DNA from: Phyllostachys edulis
Lineage: Eukaryota; Streptophyta; Magnoliopsida; Poales; Poaceae
DNA length: 64,000 bases
Assembly: GCA_036346405.1 (NCBI GenBank)
Contig: CM070562.1
Location: 104,174,999 to 104,238,998 of the forward strand
Direction: 5' to 3'
The notes under the pieces are model-generated. The model was given only the letters and a program-made list of their open reading frames with translations, ran no database searches and was not told where the DNA came from. Below are positions 37,300 to 51,291 of the stretch, in pieces. The translations under genes and the position numbers were made by a program. Every line of letters starts with the position of its first letter. The stretch's first letter is position 1.

Positions 37300-40200
37300 T
37301 AAAATACCAAGCTAACAAATGAGTCATGTTTCCCAACAAGAAAGGTAGATCTCTCATGAAAAGATCAACCTTGCAAATTAACGACGTTCACAAGAAACAA
37401 CAACAGATCAACAGTCGAGAGAACAAATAATCGCTTTATAGAGCCAATAAAGATCAATGGAAACACATCAACTGCATTATAAACACTAACCCAAGAAAAA
37501 TTCATCAACCGCAACTATAACAAGAATAATCAAATTCAAACTCAAGGAGGAAAACAACTTTTTTAAAGAAACTCGTCATCAACACCTGCAACTAAGTTAC
37601 TTGGGGTAACCACTTTACTATCCTCATACCACGAACGGTGGTATAACCTGGCCATGCCCATGGCCGCAACCACGATCTCTACCTCTATACATCAACTATC
37701 ATCGCCATAACAATTATATAATCATATTATAAGTATACAAGATCATCTCATAACATGAATCATCAATACAACATAACGGAAGCGTAAAAACAGTACTTAG
37801 CCCATACCCTTCCTACTGTGCACTAGTGTATCAAATTTAAGTTAATTACCCATTAGCAAATTTTAGTTGAGTTTACTAGTCCTAAAACAAATTTTTAGCA
37901 ATTTTAGGTTACCTAAATTGTTAATCTATTCACCACGGACCTAAAGCTCGCTCTGATACCAACTGTAACACCCCGACCCAACACAGAGCCCGAAATACCA
38001 CTAACTACACTAACTATCAATTTCAACATCACTTTATAATAAATTGCAGCAAGCGTATCACGATAAAACCCGTCCACATGTCACAATAACATAAGCATAA
38101 TGATATGACTACCAAAGATAATTTACTCCTAGGAGCATAGCAAGATAATAAACCAAGATTAACGCAAACCAATCGATTAAGTCTATTGAATGAATAATCA
38201 ACTCTAACTTATCATCTAAGGGTATTCAACACAATCATATCCTAAATATAAATCATCATGCTATAATAAAAATGTCTCATGTCCAATGAATCAAGCAATT
38301 GGGTGTAGGTTGTGATTCCAAGTGAGCTAGCCCTTTCTGAGTGAAACGTCATCAATGGTCACCTAAAAACAACAATAGAGCAAGAATGAGTCCAAGGCTC
38401 AGCAAATACATAATGAAGCCATAAATAACAGTTTATCAATCATAATCATCTATCTATTTAATGTCATTCTCGTACTCAAATAAACAAGCCATATTCCATA
38501 TAGGTAAAGTTGCACAATTTAATAATTTACTGAAATGTGCGAATACACCATCATGCTCATGCTCATATGCATCTCATCAACTGATACCGGTATAGCGGAG
38601 TGCTTACCCGTCGATGACACACTTTATCCTTCACTCCCATGAGATCCCCACCAAAGTAGGATTTTATCTAGAGCACTCTGGACTAGTCATGTATCTTTCC
38701 CACCGACCTCACCGGAATAGTTATATAACTTTCTCACCGACCTGGCTCATGCAACTCCTGTCATGATGAATGTAAATGATGCGACATCTTTAATTATTCT
38801 TCAACATAATCCATCTCATTAACTCATTATCTCATCCTTATTAATATCATGTATAAGAATAAGCTTAATGAAAGCATAATATATACCATGATAAGTAATA
38901 TCAATGATAATAGCGAACAACCCGTTGTTCACCACTGTATCATGTACTTGCCTCTTAGCCCTTCGAAGCCGGGTGACGAAATTGCGGCACGACGTATGAG
39001 GCCACGGTCCCTGAACAAGCAAGTAATAACACACACTCAAAAACATCATCACAGCACCAACCCATCACACTAATCGATCTCGCATGCTTATGCCAAACTG
39101 ACCGAATTAACCCAAATATACCGAACGCACTATTCGCTGTCCTAGTAGTAAAATGTATCTAACTTATTCATACGAACTCCAAATTTAACCAACTAGGACT
39201 TTATGGAATTCTCACGAAACAGCCTACATTTTTCTAGTTATGCTGAAACTCTGATTCTACCATTTTCTACCCTGTTTATTTACCTGAAGACAGATCTATC
39301 ATCTTCTGAACAGAAGACTTCCAAAATCCATATATTTTAATCTACTAATCTAAAAATTGTGTTATTAGACTTTCTGAAAACCTTAAGAACTTACCTACAA
39401 CATTAATGTTGACCAAACTCCCATATTAACTAATCTACTATTTTTAATCTACTAATTACTACAGACTTTTAACACAAGACAAACTCTACCGGACAGCGGA
39501 ACTATAAAATTCATATCTCACAATCTATGCATCGGATTGACATGAATAAAAATTCTACTAAAAGCTATCGAAATTATCTACAACTCTCTAGTAGATGAAA
39601 TTCTTAAATTATGCCTCTATACTACCCGTAAAAATAGTACAACAGTACTGCAAACTAACTTGATCTACTAATCATTTCCCTAACGAACACTTACTACTTC
39701 CCCTCTAATCCAGACTCTAATCTCTACTAAAATAATTAGAAAACAGAGAGGAAAAACCAGATCGTTACCACGTGACGGACGCCAAAACTCCGTTCTAATC
39801 TTCGCTTTTTCCCTTCCCTTTTCTTTCCTCGCTCCTTCTTTTCTCCTGGTCCTTCCTCTCTCTATCTACTGTTCAATCCTCACGTAGCCATACAAAGCAT
39901 GCAACACTTATCTAGTCAAGCAATAGCAATAGCTGCAGCAAGCATGCACGTGGGTAGACGACGACGCATGGGCGTGCGCATGCATGCGGGCAGGAGACGA
40001 TGCACGGGCGTGCATGCGGGCTGACGCCAAAACGGGCAGGCGATCGGGCGACGCTTCATGCACATGGGCAGGCGCCGGAATGGGCAAGCAACACACTAGC
40101 CGAGCGACTCTCAGGCATTAGCAAACACACGTAGCACGTGGCGATAGTGAACGGTCAAGAGCGACAAAAGGCGGCTGTCGATGGAAAGGAATGTGGCAGA

Positions 40201-40475
40201 AAGATACAAGGCGTGCAGCGGCTGAATAAAAAGAAAGGTTTGGGTTTGGGATTTCTGTCCCCACGATTCTTTTATCATGGCCTCTTTCTAATCCAGATTC
40301 CAACTCCCTCGTAAGACTCGTTCCGAGGAAACAACTCCCCTCTAAAAACCCAAAGTGTCCCATTTTCATGAATCCTCTTTTGTCAAATTACGCAAAGGTC
40401 CTCGTGAGGGTTATTTTTAAGGAAAACCCCGCAAATCCTTTTCGTTCTCTCTCTAAGGCGTTTCGGGGTATTACA
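37300..40475 (-). mobile_element. Long LTR with tRNA-Met primer site, 5' part of a Ty3/gypsy element
   Basis: On the minus strand an LTR runs from 40475 (TGTAATACCCCGAAACG) to 37964 (...GTCGGGGTGTTACA), about 2.5 kb with inverted TGTAAYACCCCGA ends. Two bases further is TGGTATCAGAGC (37961-37950), the standard initiator-tRNA-Met primer-binding site, and then about 650 bp of internal leader. No gag or pol follows, because the element is cut off where sequence of element A begins. The very long LTR and Met primer site suggest a Del/Tekay-type chromovirus; that lineage is inference. Confidence 0.75.
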
Positions 40476-40789
40476 CACACTACGACGTGTAAACTCTGGT
40501 GGTATCGGTGCATCCTTAATAGAACAACCCGAGTAGGTTTTAGCCCTCTCAATAAAGCCACTTGCACTTTCGCAACATCTTCGCATAGAAGTTCGACATC
40601 TCTAAGGTTGACCAATTGTTATGCCCTAGCACATAGAACAAGGGCGAGTCAGTTTAGAACAAATAGAATGCCAAAATACGTACATGTTAACATAAAATGA
40701 TGTACACAAAGGCGCAAATATTACAACACTACCCGTTAACACAAAATGACGGTTCCCTAACATGCAAACAATATAATTAATTACAACAC

Positions 40790-43428
40790 CGAATGACGCC
40801 TAGACGAGATTGGTTTGTTGGGGCAACCATTCATGGAGTGGTCAAGGGTCTTGCATATCCAGCTCTTCCTCGCGCGGCTCTGGCCCCCACACTAGCTATC
40901 ATCCATGTCGTTTTAGAAGTGTCACGTTTGTCGTCGTCCCTTCCTAGTTGCCTTCAAGGCTATATTTGGCCCCTATTTCACCCTCTCTGGCCAAAGATCC
41001 CATAGTTCATATCCGCGCCATACGAGTGGAACTCAATACCCCATCCCGAAAAGATGGTGCTTATCGTAATACTCGGAGATGTACGACATAGATATTTGTC
41101 TGACTTGCGCGCACATCTAGTACACATTCGAGCATAGCTTGTGCAGGAGCTTCGTCTTGTCGCAGGTGCATCTAGTCACATCACCGAGGGTGCAAGCATA
41201 TTTCCTTTCCCCCTGGCATGACTATTGACATATTTCTGCCTCAGCCGGATCTCGTACTTCCCCCTGAGGCTATCAATCATTTAGATGTCGTGCATACAAG
41301 CTTTTTGCATCTTCTGGTCTATATACCTCTGCAGGTTCTCTGACCACTGCTTCCCTTCTTCTATCTACCGCCTCGCTACGGTGGTGCTATTTATGAAGTA
41401 ACCTACCTTGCTAGTCTAGGTCTCCTCAACGATCATGGTGATAGGAAGGCACCGCCCACCTTTCAGCATGTTGTTATACATCTCAGACATGTTGGTTGTC
41501 ATAATGTCGTACCTCGCACCGTCGGTGTCGTACAACTGTGACCATTTCTCCAACTCAGGAGCATAGAGATTAATACACTCGAAGAAACTGATGGGGCTCC
41601 TGGATGCCCTCTCGCGCTCTGTTGTCCCTCCTATGCCTCCACTGATGACTCCCTTGTATACCTCGTAGTCTGCACTTTGAGGTCTCTCCAGACGGCCTAA
41701 AAATTCTGTCTTTAGTTTTGCATGCACAATGTCTTGAACGTCTTTGTTAGTTCCTTACTGTGGAACTGTGTGAAGAAGTTTGATGCAAGATGCCTCATGC
41801 ACCACCGACTTTCCACATTGTTCCACTAGTAGGGGGTTCCATCTCATTCTTCATGGTGTTGAGAGTGGACAACAACCCTACATTGCGATGTGTGATAAGA
41901 CATACGTTGGCCCGGTCTCCCACAACCTCCCACCGGCTGTGTTTTGATTCTCTACAATGGCAAATGCAACCGGAAGAAGCTGGTCATTTGTGTTGACCGT
42001 CACCGCAATGAGAATGGTGCCCTTGTAATTCCCGGTGAGGAAAGTGTCATCCATGGTGAGCACCGGACGACAGCACTTGAAGCACTCTATGGCCTGGAAG
42101 AAAGCCTAGAACACACGGTCCAATATGTAGCAGTTAGGGCCTCCATCAAGATCTTCTATTTCTATCTTGTTTATGTACGTGCCAGGTTTGCTTATGCAAT
42201 TTGGTGAAGCATGCTTGGCACAAGGTTGTATGTCTCCTCATATGTCTTGTACATGGCCTCGACACCTTCTACTTGGCTCATTGGACCTTGCTGTAGTTGG
42301 CTGGATAACCAACCAGATTGACGACTTTTGATAGAAGCATCTTGGGGGAGACGGACACATCCTCCGCAATTAGGTGACTGATGAGGCTTACCACATATGC
42401 GAAAGTCACATTCTGATATTGCTGATGCTGTGGCTCACTCAGCTCATAAGTGTGGTCGATCACCGCCTTGACCGTGCTAGAAAACTTCTCCCTGTGAGCG
42501 TTGACCTTGCCAAGACAGCCTTCCTCTACGCACTTTACTATGTAATGGCCAGGGTTGAACGGTACACCTGGTATACACAACTGATGGACAAGACGTACCG
42601 TGCTATAGCTTGTTGCATGACCACCTTGCTAGGGAAGTGCTACCCAACTAAGAGGGTGTTAGCATCAAACCCCTACTGTGACCCGTCTTCTTGTGGCAGT
42701 ACGAGCGACCGCACCGTGAAATCATCCAGTCTGAATGCCACATAAGGTATCTCTGATGACACAATTCCGCCGATTGGACCACCACCGCCTACACCCTGGG
42801 GTGTGTCCTCCTCACTACCATCCGACCCTAGGTCAGCATCGTCGTCGGACTCCGACTCGGCTGACTAGTCCGGTAGAAACTCGTGGTAGTCAAAGTAGGC
42901 CGACCACCTTTGTCCCACCCTCTCATTTTGCACAAAATTATGCACAAGTGTTCTCTCGTAGTCTTCCTCCAAAATAACACATTCCGTGCTCCCGTCTTCA
43001 CGCACCGCATGCGGTTCCCTGCTTCGTGAGGCACCAACATCATCAATGTTTGCTGGGACCCTGTGCACGAAATTCATGTATACCATCGGCTTCTCGTATA
43101 TCATTGCCTCAGGCTTGGTAGCAATCTTCATGTACTGCCCCCATGCAACACTACTATTCACCTTAAGTAGTTCCCATACTCCCTGCCATCCCATATTCGT
43201 GCAGGTGATCTCCTCGATGACAAGCTTCTTCATCGCTGCCTTCGTATTGAACTCCCTTCGGAGGCAGCTACTTAGCTCATGAATATTTATCGTAGTTAGG
43301 CCATCCGCCTGGACCAACTTGTACTGACATCTTGACAGGTCCAACCTATCCAGTCCACCCTGTACGAGACCGTCGTCATAAAACACAAGGAAGTATTGCA
43401 TGTTGGACATTACCTGAAACCACAACAA
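40790..43428 (-). pseudogene. Degenerate MuDR-type (MULE) transposase
   Basis: Read from 43428 downwards, the N-terminal region gives MSNMQYFLVFYDDGLVQGGL and AAMKKLVIEEITCTNMGWQG, then the typical PGHYIVKCVEEGCLGKVNAH zinc-binding region (42580-42278). The catalytic core gives MDDTFLTGNYKGTILIAVTV followed by LLPVAFAIVENQN (42063-41880), with the first Asp of the DDE triad. Next comes the downstream YDIMTTNMSEMYNNMLKGG region (41727-41416). A SWIM-like zinc finger in broken frames (CTCDKTKLLHKLCSN) is at about 41200-41130. Many frameshifts and stops separate these pieces, so the gene is dead. Terminal inverted repeats were not identified. Confidence 0.8.
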
Positions 43429-43559
43429 CCCAATTAACTGTACACAATTAAATAAACAGCTCGATCACACTATTTAGTCTACGTTTCCCTACCTCCCACA
43501 ATAACTACACTACCATACTTAACCAAAATAACGACTTCCGGGTAATAAATGCATAGTTA

Positions 43560-43895
43560 AAAAAACAATACTAAGTAATTACGACTAATTAATTATGATT
43601 AATTAACCACAATTAATTAATTATAACTAATTAATCTGGACTAACTAAATACAACTATTTAATTACGACTTAATTAATTAGGACTAAGTAACTACAACTA
43701 ACTAACTACGACTAATTAATTACGACTCAATTAATTACGAGTGAATTAATTATGACCAATTAATTTGGACTGAATTAATTAGGACTAATTAATTACGAGT
43801 GAATTAATTATGGCCAATTAATTAGGACTATTTTAATTACGCCTTACTAACTACCAGTAATTAATTAGGACTAATTAATTTAACATTAATTACAC
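43560..43895. repeat. AT-rich degenerate repeat of 'actaattaatta' type
   Basis: About 25 copies of variants such as actaattaattacg, gattaattaaccac and gaattaattatg follow one another with irregular spacing of about 11-17 bp. It lies in the 5' region of the MULE transposase. Confidence 0.85.
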
Positions 43896-44117
43896 AGTTA
43901 ATAAACATAACGCATACGAGAAAATTACCTCCTATGGAAGATCTTCACTTGATATCGAACTAACTCTACTAAAACAACCGTTAAGCAATCTCTAATCGGC
44001 AGCGAAATCGGAACTAATTTCGGCTGATCGCGCTACCTCTCGCTCGCTCGATCCTCTTTGGCTCTCTACGCAGAGCGGAATGGTTATGAGGTGGGGGAAC
44101 GGGAGCGACACGCCAGG

Positions 44118-44126
44118 TTTTATAGC
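44118..44126 (-). promoter_or_regulatory. TATA box in the MULE 5' region
   Basis: The minus strand reads CTATAAAAC about 690 bp upstream of the transposase frame. It is a plausible promoter for the dead transposase, whose leader may include an intron. Confidence 0.4.
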
Positions 44127-44845
44127 TACACGAAGGGACGAGTTCAGCTGACCACGAGGCGGAGGGAGGGAATCCGATTCCCTTCCACGGACGACGCGCT
44201 GAGTTTTTTGCGCATGTGAGGGGACACCGATGTGACCGACGACAGGATAGGAGGGAATCGATTCCCTCTCACGGGCACGCGGCGCAGAGGGAATCTGAGA
44301 CGAGTTTGTGCCCATGACATTTATTTTAAAACATAAACTCTATATGAAATGACGGACGCGGCGCAGCGGCACCTTGATCGTGCCCCTAGCACACAGACGA
44401 GGTTGTGTCCGTGCCCTAGGGGCACGAACGAGGGGTTACAGGGAAGGCGGGCACGGACTAGGCTACATGTCACCCGCCGTCGGCTCCACGGTGATATTTT
44501 TGAATTTGATTCGGTGAGGAAGCTAAATTTGTTATTTATCGTGCTGACAAAATAGCCAAAAAAAAAGCCACAAACGTGGGTGTACATAAAATGGTGGCCA
44601 TTGCAGAAACCAACAAGGGAACGGCGCTTTCTATACATCCGGGCACACGTCTGCATCGCTCCCTCCTTCCATTTCAAGCCCCCGTAGCTTCCAAACACGC
44701 AGCGCCAAGGAGGAGAGAAGACGGCACAAGCAAACTATAAGCAAACGGATCAAAACGAGACTCTCTTAAGAGGCAGAGGAGGTCAATAAGCAGAGCAAGT
44801 GGTGAGGAAGCCACCGCGCGGGAGGGAGGGAGGGAGCTGGGGGGG

Positions 44846-47800
44846 ATGGACGTGAAGCGGGCGCGGAGCCCCCGGGCTCCGGCCGACGGCGACGAGGACA
44901 AGAAGAGGGCTGGGTGGCGCGGCGCCGTCCGGCCGGAGATGGTGCTGGTCGGCTTCCTCATCACCCTGCCCCTCCTTGTGTTCGTGTTCGGCGGCCGCTG
45001 GGGCTCCTTCCCCTCCTCATCCTCCTCCTCGTCCTCTGGCCCCAACGTCGGCGGTCGCCACGTCGTCGCCGGCACCGGCGTCGTAACGCCCCATAGTAAG
45101 CATCTTTCTTTCATACTACTTTGTTTCGACTTGTGAATTGTGAAGATCACGTCCCATGTAAGGCAGAGAAGGCCGTTGACCGCGAGTATGCAAGGGAACT
45201 CTTGTGCTCCGCGCGCTCTAATTCCTGGATGGGATTGGCTGGCCTATGAACAAGCGGCTGTTGTCGTAAGCAATTTTGTGTCTTCACCATTCTGCAAGTT
45301 GAGTAGAAATTGGCGTTTTGTTAGGAAGTACAAGAATTCCATCGTTAGTACTTGCTAATAGACTGGCATTACGAGTTATGGCCATGCACAAGTGGACAAC
45401 CACACCGCATATTAATTAGATCTCTGAAATATAGTGCAACAACTTCGGATCTGGCTTGGTTAGGTAGTCCAAAATTGTTATCACTGATCCACTGCACGAG
45501 CAATCCTTCGGGATGCTCAGTCTGGGATCAGATCCCAGTTGCAGTGACTTGAACACTCAGTTCTGGTTTGGTGCTGTGGCGACAGTGCTGTCTTTTGCGG
45601 ATCTTGTCCTGCTTCACCGCTGTTTCTTTAAGCCATTAACAACGTGGGAGGAGCTAGAAAAGACAGTCACTGTCCCGTAAGGCCGTAAGTGGGGACTTAT
45701 TTTCCAATTTTCTGTACCATGTTTAGCCTCTCCTGCACATAAAAATGTGGATCCAACCCTGTAAGAAGTTTTGACCGAAAATGTTTTTATTAATATATGT
45801 TAAGTTCTCTTTTGCTTTCTTCTTAGCTGTTATATGGATTTGATCACATCCACGTTAATCTGTGTGAGCTAGCGGTGGTTCTTAGAACTGACTCAGTGTA
45901 CAGAGACCAAGACCTCCAGAAGGTTTTAAAGATCTTCTAAGTGGCCCTGACTGTCAGACCTCCTCTCAGGATATCGCTCCTCTGTGCGACAGTAGCGTAG
46001 CTCGGGAAAAAAATCTGGTCGGTTCCATGTAATCGCTTCTCTCCCACCCGACATCGCTCTTCTCGCCCCCCGTCGTTTCTCTTTCCTCCTCACCTCAGTC
46101 CGCCGCCGCCGAATCGGCCAGATCCGGCAGCCTCCCTCACTTCCGGCCAGCGGCTTCGGAAGCAACAACCTCGGCCTCCTACAGCGGCGGCGACGGCTTC
46201 TTGAGTGGTCCCTGGCTTTAGGAGACAAAACTGTTATTCCTCATGGAAGTTGATTCTTAAACAATTGTGTCTCCAAAGTGAGGTGGTCCAAGATGGACAA
46301 TTTTCCCTTGAACACGTTTCTAGCTATAATGTTGATAAGAGCACAAAATGAAACTTTTTTTTGGAGAAAACTTAAAATGAAACTTAGTGGGTGATGAATT
46401 GCTCTTTATATTTATACACTGTATTTTTTGCTATGACAGTCAGTTGAGCCATGACAAGTCTTTAACTAAGTAATTTTTTGTTGTTATATATGGAGCCTGA
46501 AATCAGAGAGATTAACTTTTTTAGAGAGAGCTGCAATAGGTACCGAGTCCTTTGCTTTGTCAATATTCCGTTTCTTTAGTTTTGAAGCGCATGGATTTGA
46601 TTCTTTAGTTGAACCTCTAATAGCATGTATGACAGTAAATTGCTTCGTGATACTTCGCTGCTGCAAATGCTTAATTCTCTGTACCGCGTCTTGTTCTCGA
46701 CGAGCCTGTACGACCTTGGGTCAAGAACTTATTGTTCAACATATATGCTTGCAGTTTATTCTTTTTAATTGTTTAGTTAACTTCTCTGCAGAAATTGCAG
46801 CTTCGGAAAATGTCTCTGCGTCAACCACATCCCTGTCCCAGGACAAACTTCTTGGAGGCTTACTTTCTGCGGCATTCGAAGAATCATCCTGTCAGAGCCG
46901 ATACAAATCATCTCTTTACCGGAAGCCATCTCCTTTCCCTCTCTCCCCTTACCTCGTGCAGAAGCTGAGGAAGTATGAAGCATACCACAAGAAGTGCGGC
47001 CCGGGCACCAAACGCTACCGAAGGGCCATCAAGCAGCTCAAGGCAGGACGCATCGTCGAGAATTCAGACTGCAAATACGTGGTATGGTTCCCTTGCAATG
47101 GTCTCGGAAACCGTATGCTTACCATTGCTGCCACCTTCCTCTATGCTCTCCTCACCGACCGGGTCCTCCTGATGCACGTGCCGCAAGAACAAGAGGGGCT
47201 CTTCTGCCAGCCGTTCCCGGGGAGCTCATGGGTGCTTCCTGGTGACTTCCCTCACAGCAATCCTCAGAACCTCCACATTGGTGCCCCAGAGAGCTATGTC
47301 AACATGCTTAAGAACAATGTCATCCGCAACGACGATCCGAATGTGCCGGCCTCGTCATTGCCACCGTATGTCTACCTTCACATCGAGCAATTCCGCCTGA
47401 AGTTGTCTGACAATGTCTTCTGTGATGAGGATCAGCTGATGCTCAGCAAGTTCAACTGGATGATACTGAAGTCTGACAGCTACTTCGCACCGGCCCTCTT
47501 CCTAACGCCAACGTTCGAAAAAGAGCTTGAAAGGATGTTCCCGCAGAAAGAGGCGGTGTTCCATCACCTAGGCCGGTACCTCTTCCATCCGACAAACCGA
47601 GTCTGGGGAATCATAAGAAGATACTACGAAGCATATCTCACCAGGGTGGACGAGAAAATCGGGTTTCAGATTCGGATTTTCCCAGAGAAGCCGGTAAAAT
47701 TCGAGAACATGTATGATCAGCTCGTGAGGTGCATCAGGGAGCAGCAGCTACTACCAGAGCTCAGCTCTGCGGAGCCGGCAAACACAACAACTGATGCAGG

Positions 47801-48263
47801 GAAGGTAAAGGCCGTACTGATCGCTTCTCTGTACTCAGGCTACTACGAGAAGATCCGCGGCATGTACTACGAGAACCCAACCAAGTATGGTGAGATCGTC
47901 GCGGTGTACCAGCCGAGCCACGAGGAGCAGCAGCAGTACACGTCCAACGAGCACAACCAGAAGGCACTTGCGGAGATATATCTGCTCAGCTACTGCGACA
48001 AGATAACCATGAGCGCCTGGTCCACGTTCGGGTACGTCGCTTACAGTTTCGCCGGCGTGAAGCCGTGGATTCTGCTCCGGCCGGACTGGGACAAGGAGAG
48101 GTCCGAGGTCGCGTGCGTCCGGTCGACGTCCGTGGAGCCGTGCTTGCACTCGCCGCCGATCCTCGGGTGCAGGGCGAAGAAGGAGGTCGATGTGGCCGCC
48201 GTCAAGCCGTACGTCCGGCACTGCGAGGACGTTGGCTTCGGTCTCAAATTGTTCGATAGCTAA
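44846..48263 (+). CDS. GT37 xyloglucan-type alpha-1,2-fucosyltransferase (gene 1)
   Basis: Exon 1 (44846-45095) and exon 2 (46792-48263) join in phase to 573 residues, close to Arabidopsis FUT1. The protein is a type II Golgi enzyme: a short basic cytosolic tail, a membrane anchor at about residues 32-49 (VLVGFLITLPLLVFVF), a Ser-rich stem and a GT37 catalytic domain. Visible GT37 landmarks are DKLLGGLLSAAFEESSCQSR, CGPGTKRYRRA, GLGNRMLTIAATFLYALLTD near 187, HHLGRYLFHPTNRVWG near 341, the GDP-fucose motif IGFQIRIF near 373, and KALAEIYLLSYCDKITMSAW with STFGYVAYSFAG near 493. Family enzymes transfer fucose from GDP-fucose to wall glycans; the acceptor here cannot be told. The start is set by the ATG before the anchor; the long frame open upstream of exon 2 is intron. 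The 1.7-kb intron holds a GC-rich block near 46060-46200. Confidence 0.92.
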
Positions 48264-48532
48264 CTTGGAGTAGTGACTTCGGTTCAATTTCGCGTTCCGA
48301 GTCGGCGTACATACGCTTTGTCCTGTGGATTAACTAGGCCTTTGGGGATTCGTTGTTGTATTCGTTTGGATATCTGTACACTTGGAAATTGCACAAATGT
48401 TTTGTGTACTGTGTTCAAATTCGTTCTTCGTAAAACAATTCGGGTAAATACACATAGATTGCTTGCTGCCTTTCGATTCTTCCGATATAACCCTCTGTGT
48501 TTGCCTACATCGTGGACTATCACAACATAATC

Positions 48533-50772
48533 ATCTATTATCTTATTAAAACAAGAAGTCATCAAGTTCGGTCTTAAGGTCTAAAAATTCATATCCTAAT
48601 CGGTGGAAAAAGAAAGATCTATACCATCGATCGTGGTGCATTCAGATTATAACGGTCTAGAATAAAAGAAAGAATTCATATTAAGTACGATAAAACAAAA
48701 AATCGGAATAAAAAATAAAATAAATTCAATAATTTAATTTCCATACGAATTCATAAGTAAAATAATCCATGCAAAGTACAGTAAAGCTGAAATTGAATAA
48801 AAATAAAAGCCCACCAATTTGATTTTCATACAAATTTCTAAGTAAAATCCATAAATAATTATGATTCGAATAAAAACAAACAAAAATGGGAAAATAGATT
48901 TGTATACTAAATCCAACAAAAAAACTAAAATTTGAAATAAAAATAAAATAAAATTATCACTTTGGTTTCGATATGAATTCCAATAATTATAATCCGAATA
49001 AAAATTAAATAATAATTGGAAACTAGATTTGTAAAAGAAATCCAACAAAAAATAATTAAAATTCAGAATAAACATAAAATAAAAATAGTAATTTGATTTC
49101 AATACTAATTCCAAAGTAAAATCCCTAAATAACTATAATTCAAAATAAAAACTAAAGAAAAAATAGCAATTAGATTTGAATATGAATTCCAAGAAAAGGA
49201 AATGAAATTCAGAATAAAAAAATAAAATAAAATTTGCAATGTGATTTCATTTAATTCCAAAATAACTAAAATTCAAAATAAACTAAATAAATGTAGCAAT
49301 TTGATTTGTATATGAACTCCAATAAAAATAATTAAAATATTGAATAAAAATATAATTTATAACGAGGATAACACGAATGGTGTCGAAGGAGACACAAAAG
49401 AAACCGCCACGTTCGCTCTCAAGGTCGTGTGTTTCTATTGTTGCTTCCTATGGACTAAAAAATTTAAAATAACTGAAAAATTGATTAAAAATACAAATAT
49501 TAACGATAATAGCATGAATGGTGTCGGAGGAGACTACGAAAGAGTGCAATGGCATCGATCCGTTCTACAAGAAGACATTGACCCACGAGGAAGCGAAGAG
49601 TTGAGGCGGCGGTGACGGAGATGAGGATAATGTCATGCTACCCGCCGGAGCCATTGAAGGGAAAGTCCAATGTTGAAAGAGCTAAGGGTTGTATTGACAA
49701 GTGGTGAGCGTTGGCATTGTTGAAGAAATTAGTGGCCAAAGAAGCTTGATGATGGAAAAGCCCTAGCAGAGAGGAGATGTAGCTTTGCATTGAAGATGAT
49801 CTATGCACGATGCAGGACTATCGGGTAGGTAGGAGTGTACCATCACTAGTGAGGGCACATCGTCGATGATGGTGAAAAGATTATCCATATCGTTAAACAA
49901 CAAATAAAACAGACACGCCGATATTAGTGAAGATGGGAGGTCGTCATGGTTAGTAAGGAAGTCACAATATTGAGTTGGCCAACGTTGAAGAAGAGGAGCG
50001 ATTGACACGAGAGAAGAGGATACCGAGTATGCATAACATCATGCATCAGTACGAATAGAAGTGAGGCCGTATAGAGGCAGAGGAACAAAAAAAACTTGGA
50101 GTAGAGATGGCGCAACCGTAGGGAATATGCTCGGGATCAACGGAGAGAGCGTGACACATGTCATCAGCTGGGATCGGCGACAATTGCATGTGTATGCGTG
50201 TTGATGTTGCATTGGTTAGCATTAATCAATAATTGAAAAGAAGTGGAATATAACTATGTGATAAAGTATTGCATTAGAAGGGGTAGCAACTGAGAGGGAT
50301 CGATCAAGATTTGAGCTTATTGTTGGAGGTTGAAGCAAAAAAGTTGTGACGGCAAAAAGAAATAGAAGCCACACGGTTTGATAGGGCAATCGATGTGTGA
50401 GGGAAGATAAGTTTAAGGTAGGTCGTCCATGGTGCATCGGTGTACGTGTGAGCAAGATACTCTAATATATTATATTATGTAAATTAATAAGATAATTTGT
50501 CCCATACATAATCATTGTATTGCTTGAGATTAAATAGAGATACATGTGCATGCATATAATTTGGAAAAAATAACTAATAAGGTAAAATAGGGGTATGCAG
50601 CTACATGATCTAGGTACGATGGAGAGTTGTTAGTTTCTAAAAACCCTAACAAATTATTATGCTTAATAATTTTTTTCCATCAAAGCATATACTTTAATTA
50701 CGTTCATCGCATTGTAATTTCTTTTGAGCTTCTATTGTCATTTCCAGTGTTTACGACCATGCTAACTAGCTA
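48533..50772 (-). repeat. Unclassified dispersed repeat, copy 2 (reverse orientation)
   Basis: This is the reverse complement counterpart of the repeat at 8895-12685, with the same order of landmarks: agagtatcttgctcac, gccaactcaa and the AT-rich array of caaattgctaattttat type. Its 5' end (near 50772) reads tagcatggt and then jumps past about 100 bp found in copy 1. It lacks the hAT-type insertion and so shows the empty site. Confidence 0.7.
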
Positions 50773-50774
50773 AT

Positions 50775-51290
50775 ACAGTAACGTTAAACAACCCATTATC
50801 CTGGGTATTTCCGTGCCGTGGGCGTTCATGCGTTCCATCTGCGACCTGCCCGTTCCCTCTGCGCCCACGGCATGCATACGCCAATCAACGCAACCCAGTG
50901 GAAATGCCAAGCGTCCGTCTCCTACCTGTCGTGCCTGCGACCTCAGCTCCTGCAGGGAATAATAACATGTATGCATCCACGTGCACCAGATAAATCACTC
51001 CGCGCCTCATAGACATGCGTTCATGTCACTGTCACATGATGCCTAGCTTGCACCGGGAACGGAGGGGACGAAACGCGCGCGCGTAGTCGCAGAAGCAACC
51101 GGACGAGGCAAAGCAAGCGATCCCCTAGTTGTGTGCTGTGTAAACCAGCACAGTTTTTGCAGGCGTGCTTACGCTGCTGGCTCTGCTGCATCACGTAATC
51201 ATGCGATAATTCTATTGTGGCATATATGTTCAGGTCAGAGGCGCGGACAGCAGAGAAGCGTAGGCGTCCACGAAAGAGCGCGTGCCAGTT
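50775..51290. other. Intergenic DNA, no gene seen
   Basis: No known domain, RNA gene or transposon end was recognised. It is the upstream flank of the fucosyltransferase first-exon relic. Confidence 0.4.
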
Positions 51291-51291
51291 G

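Noticed and set aside
39900..40120. Small minus-strand protein rich in His, Ala and Ser
   Set aside because: It lies inside the 2.5-kb LTR in a stretch of repeated gcatgcgggc-type sequence, and composition explains the frame.
46557..46790. Extended N-terminus for fucosyltransferase gene 1 from the open frame upstream of 46791
   Set aside because: A ctctctgcag-type acceptor ends at 46791 and the phase fits exon 1 at 44846, which supplies the membrane anchor that the family needs.
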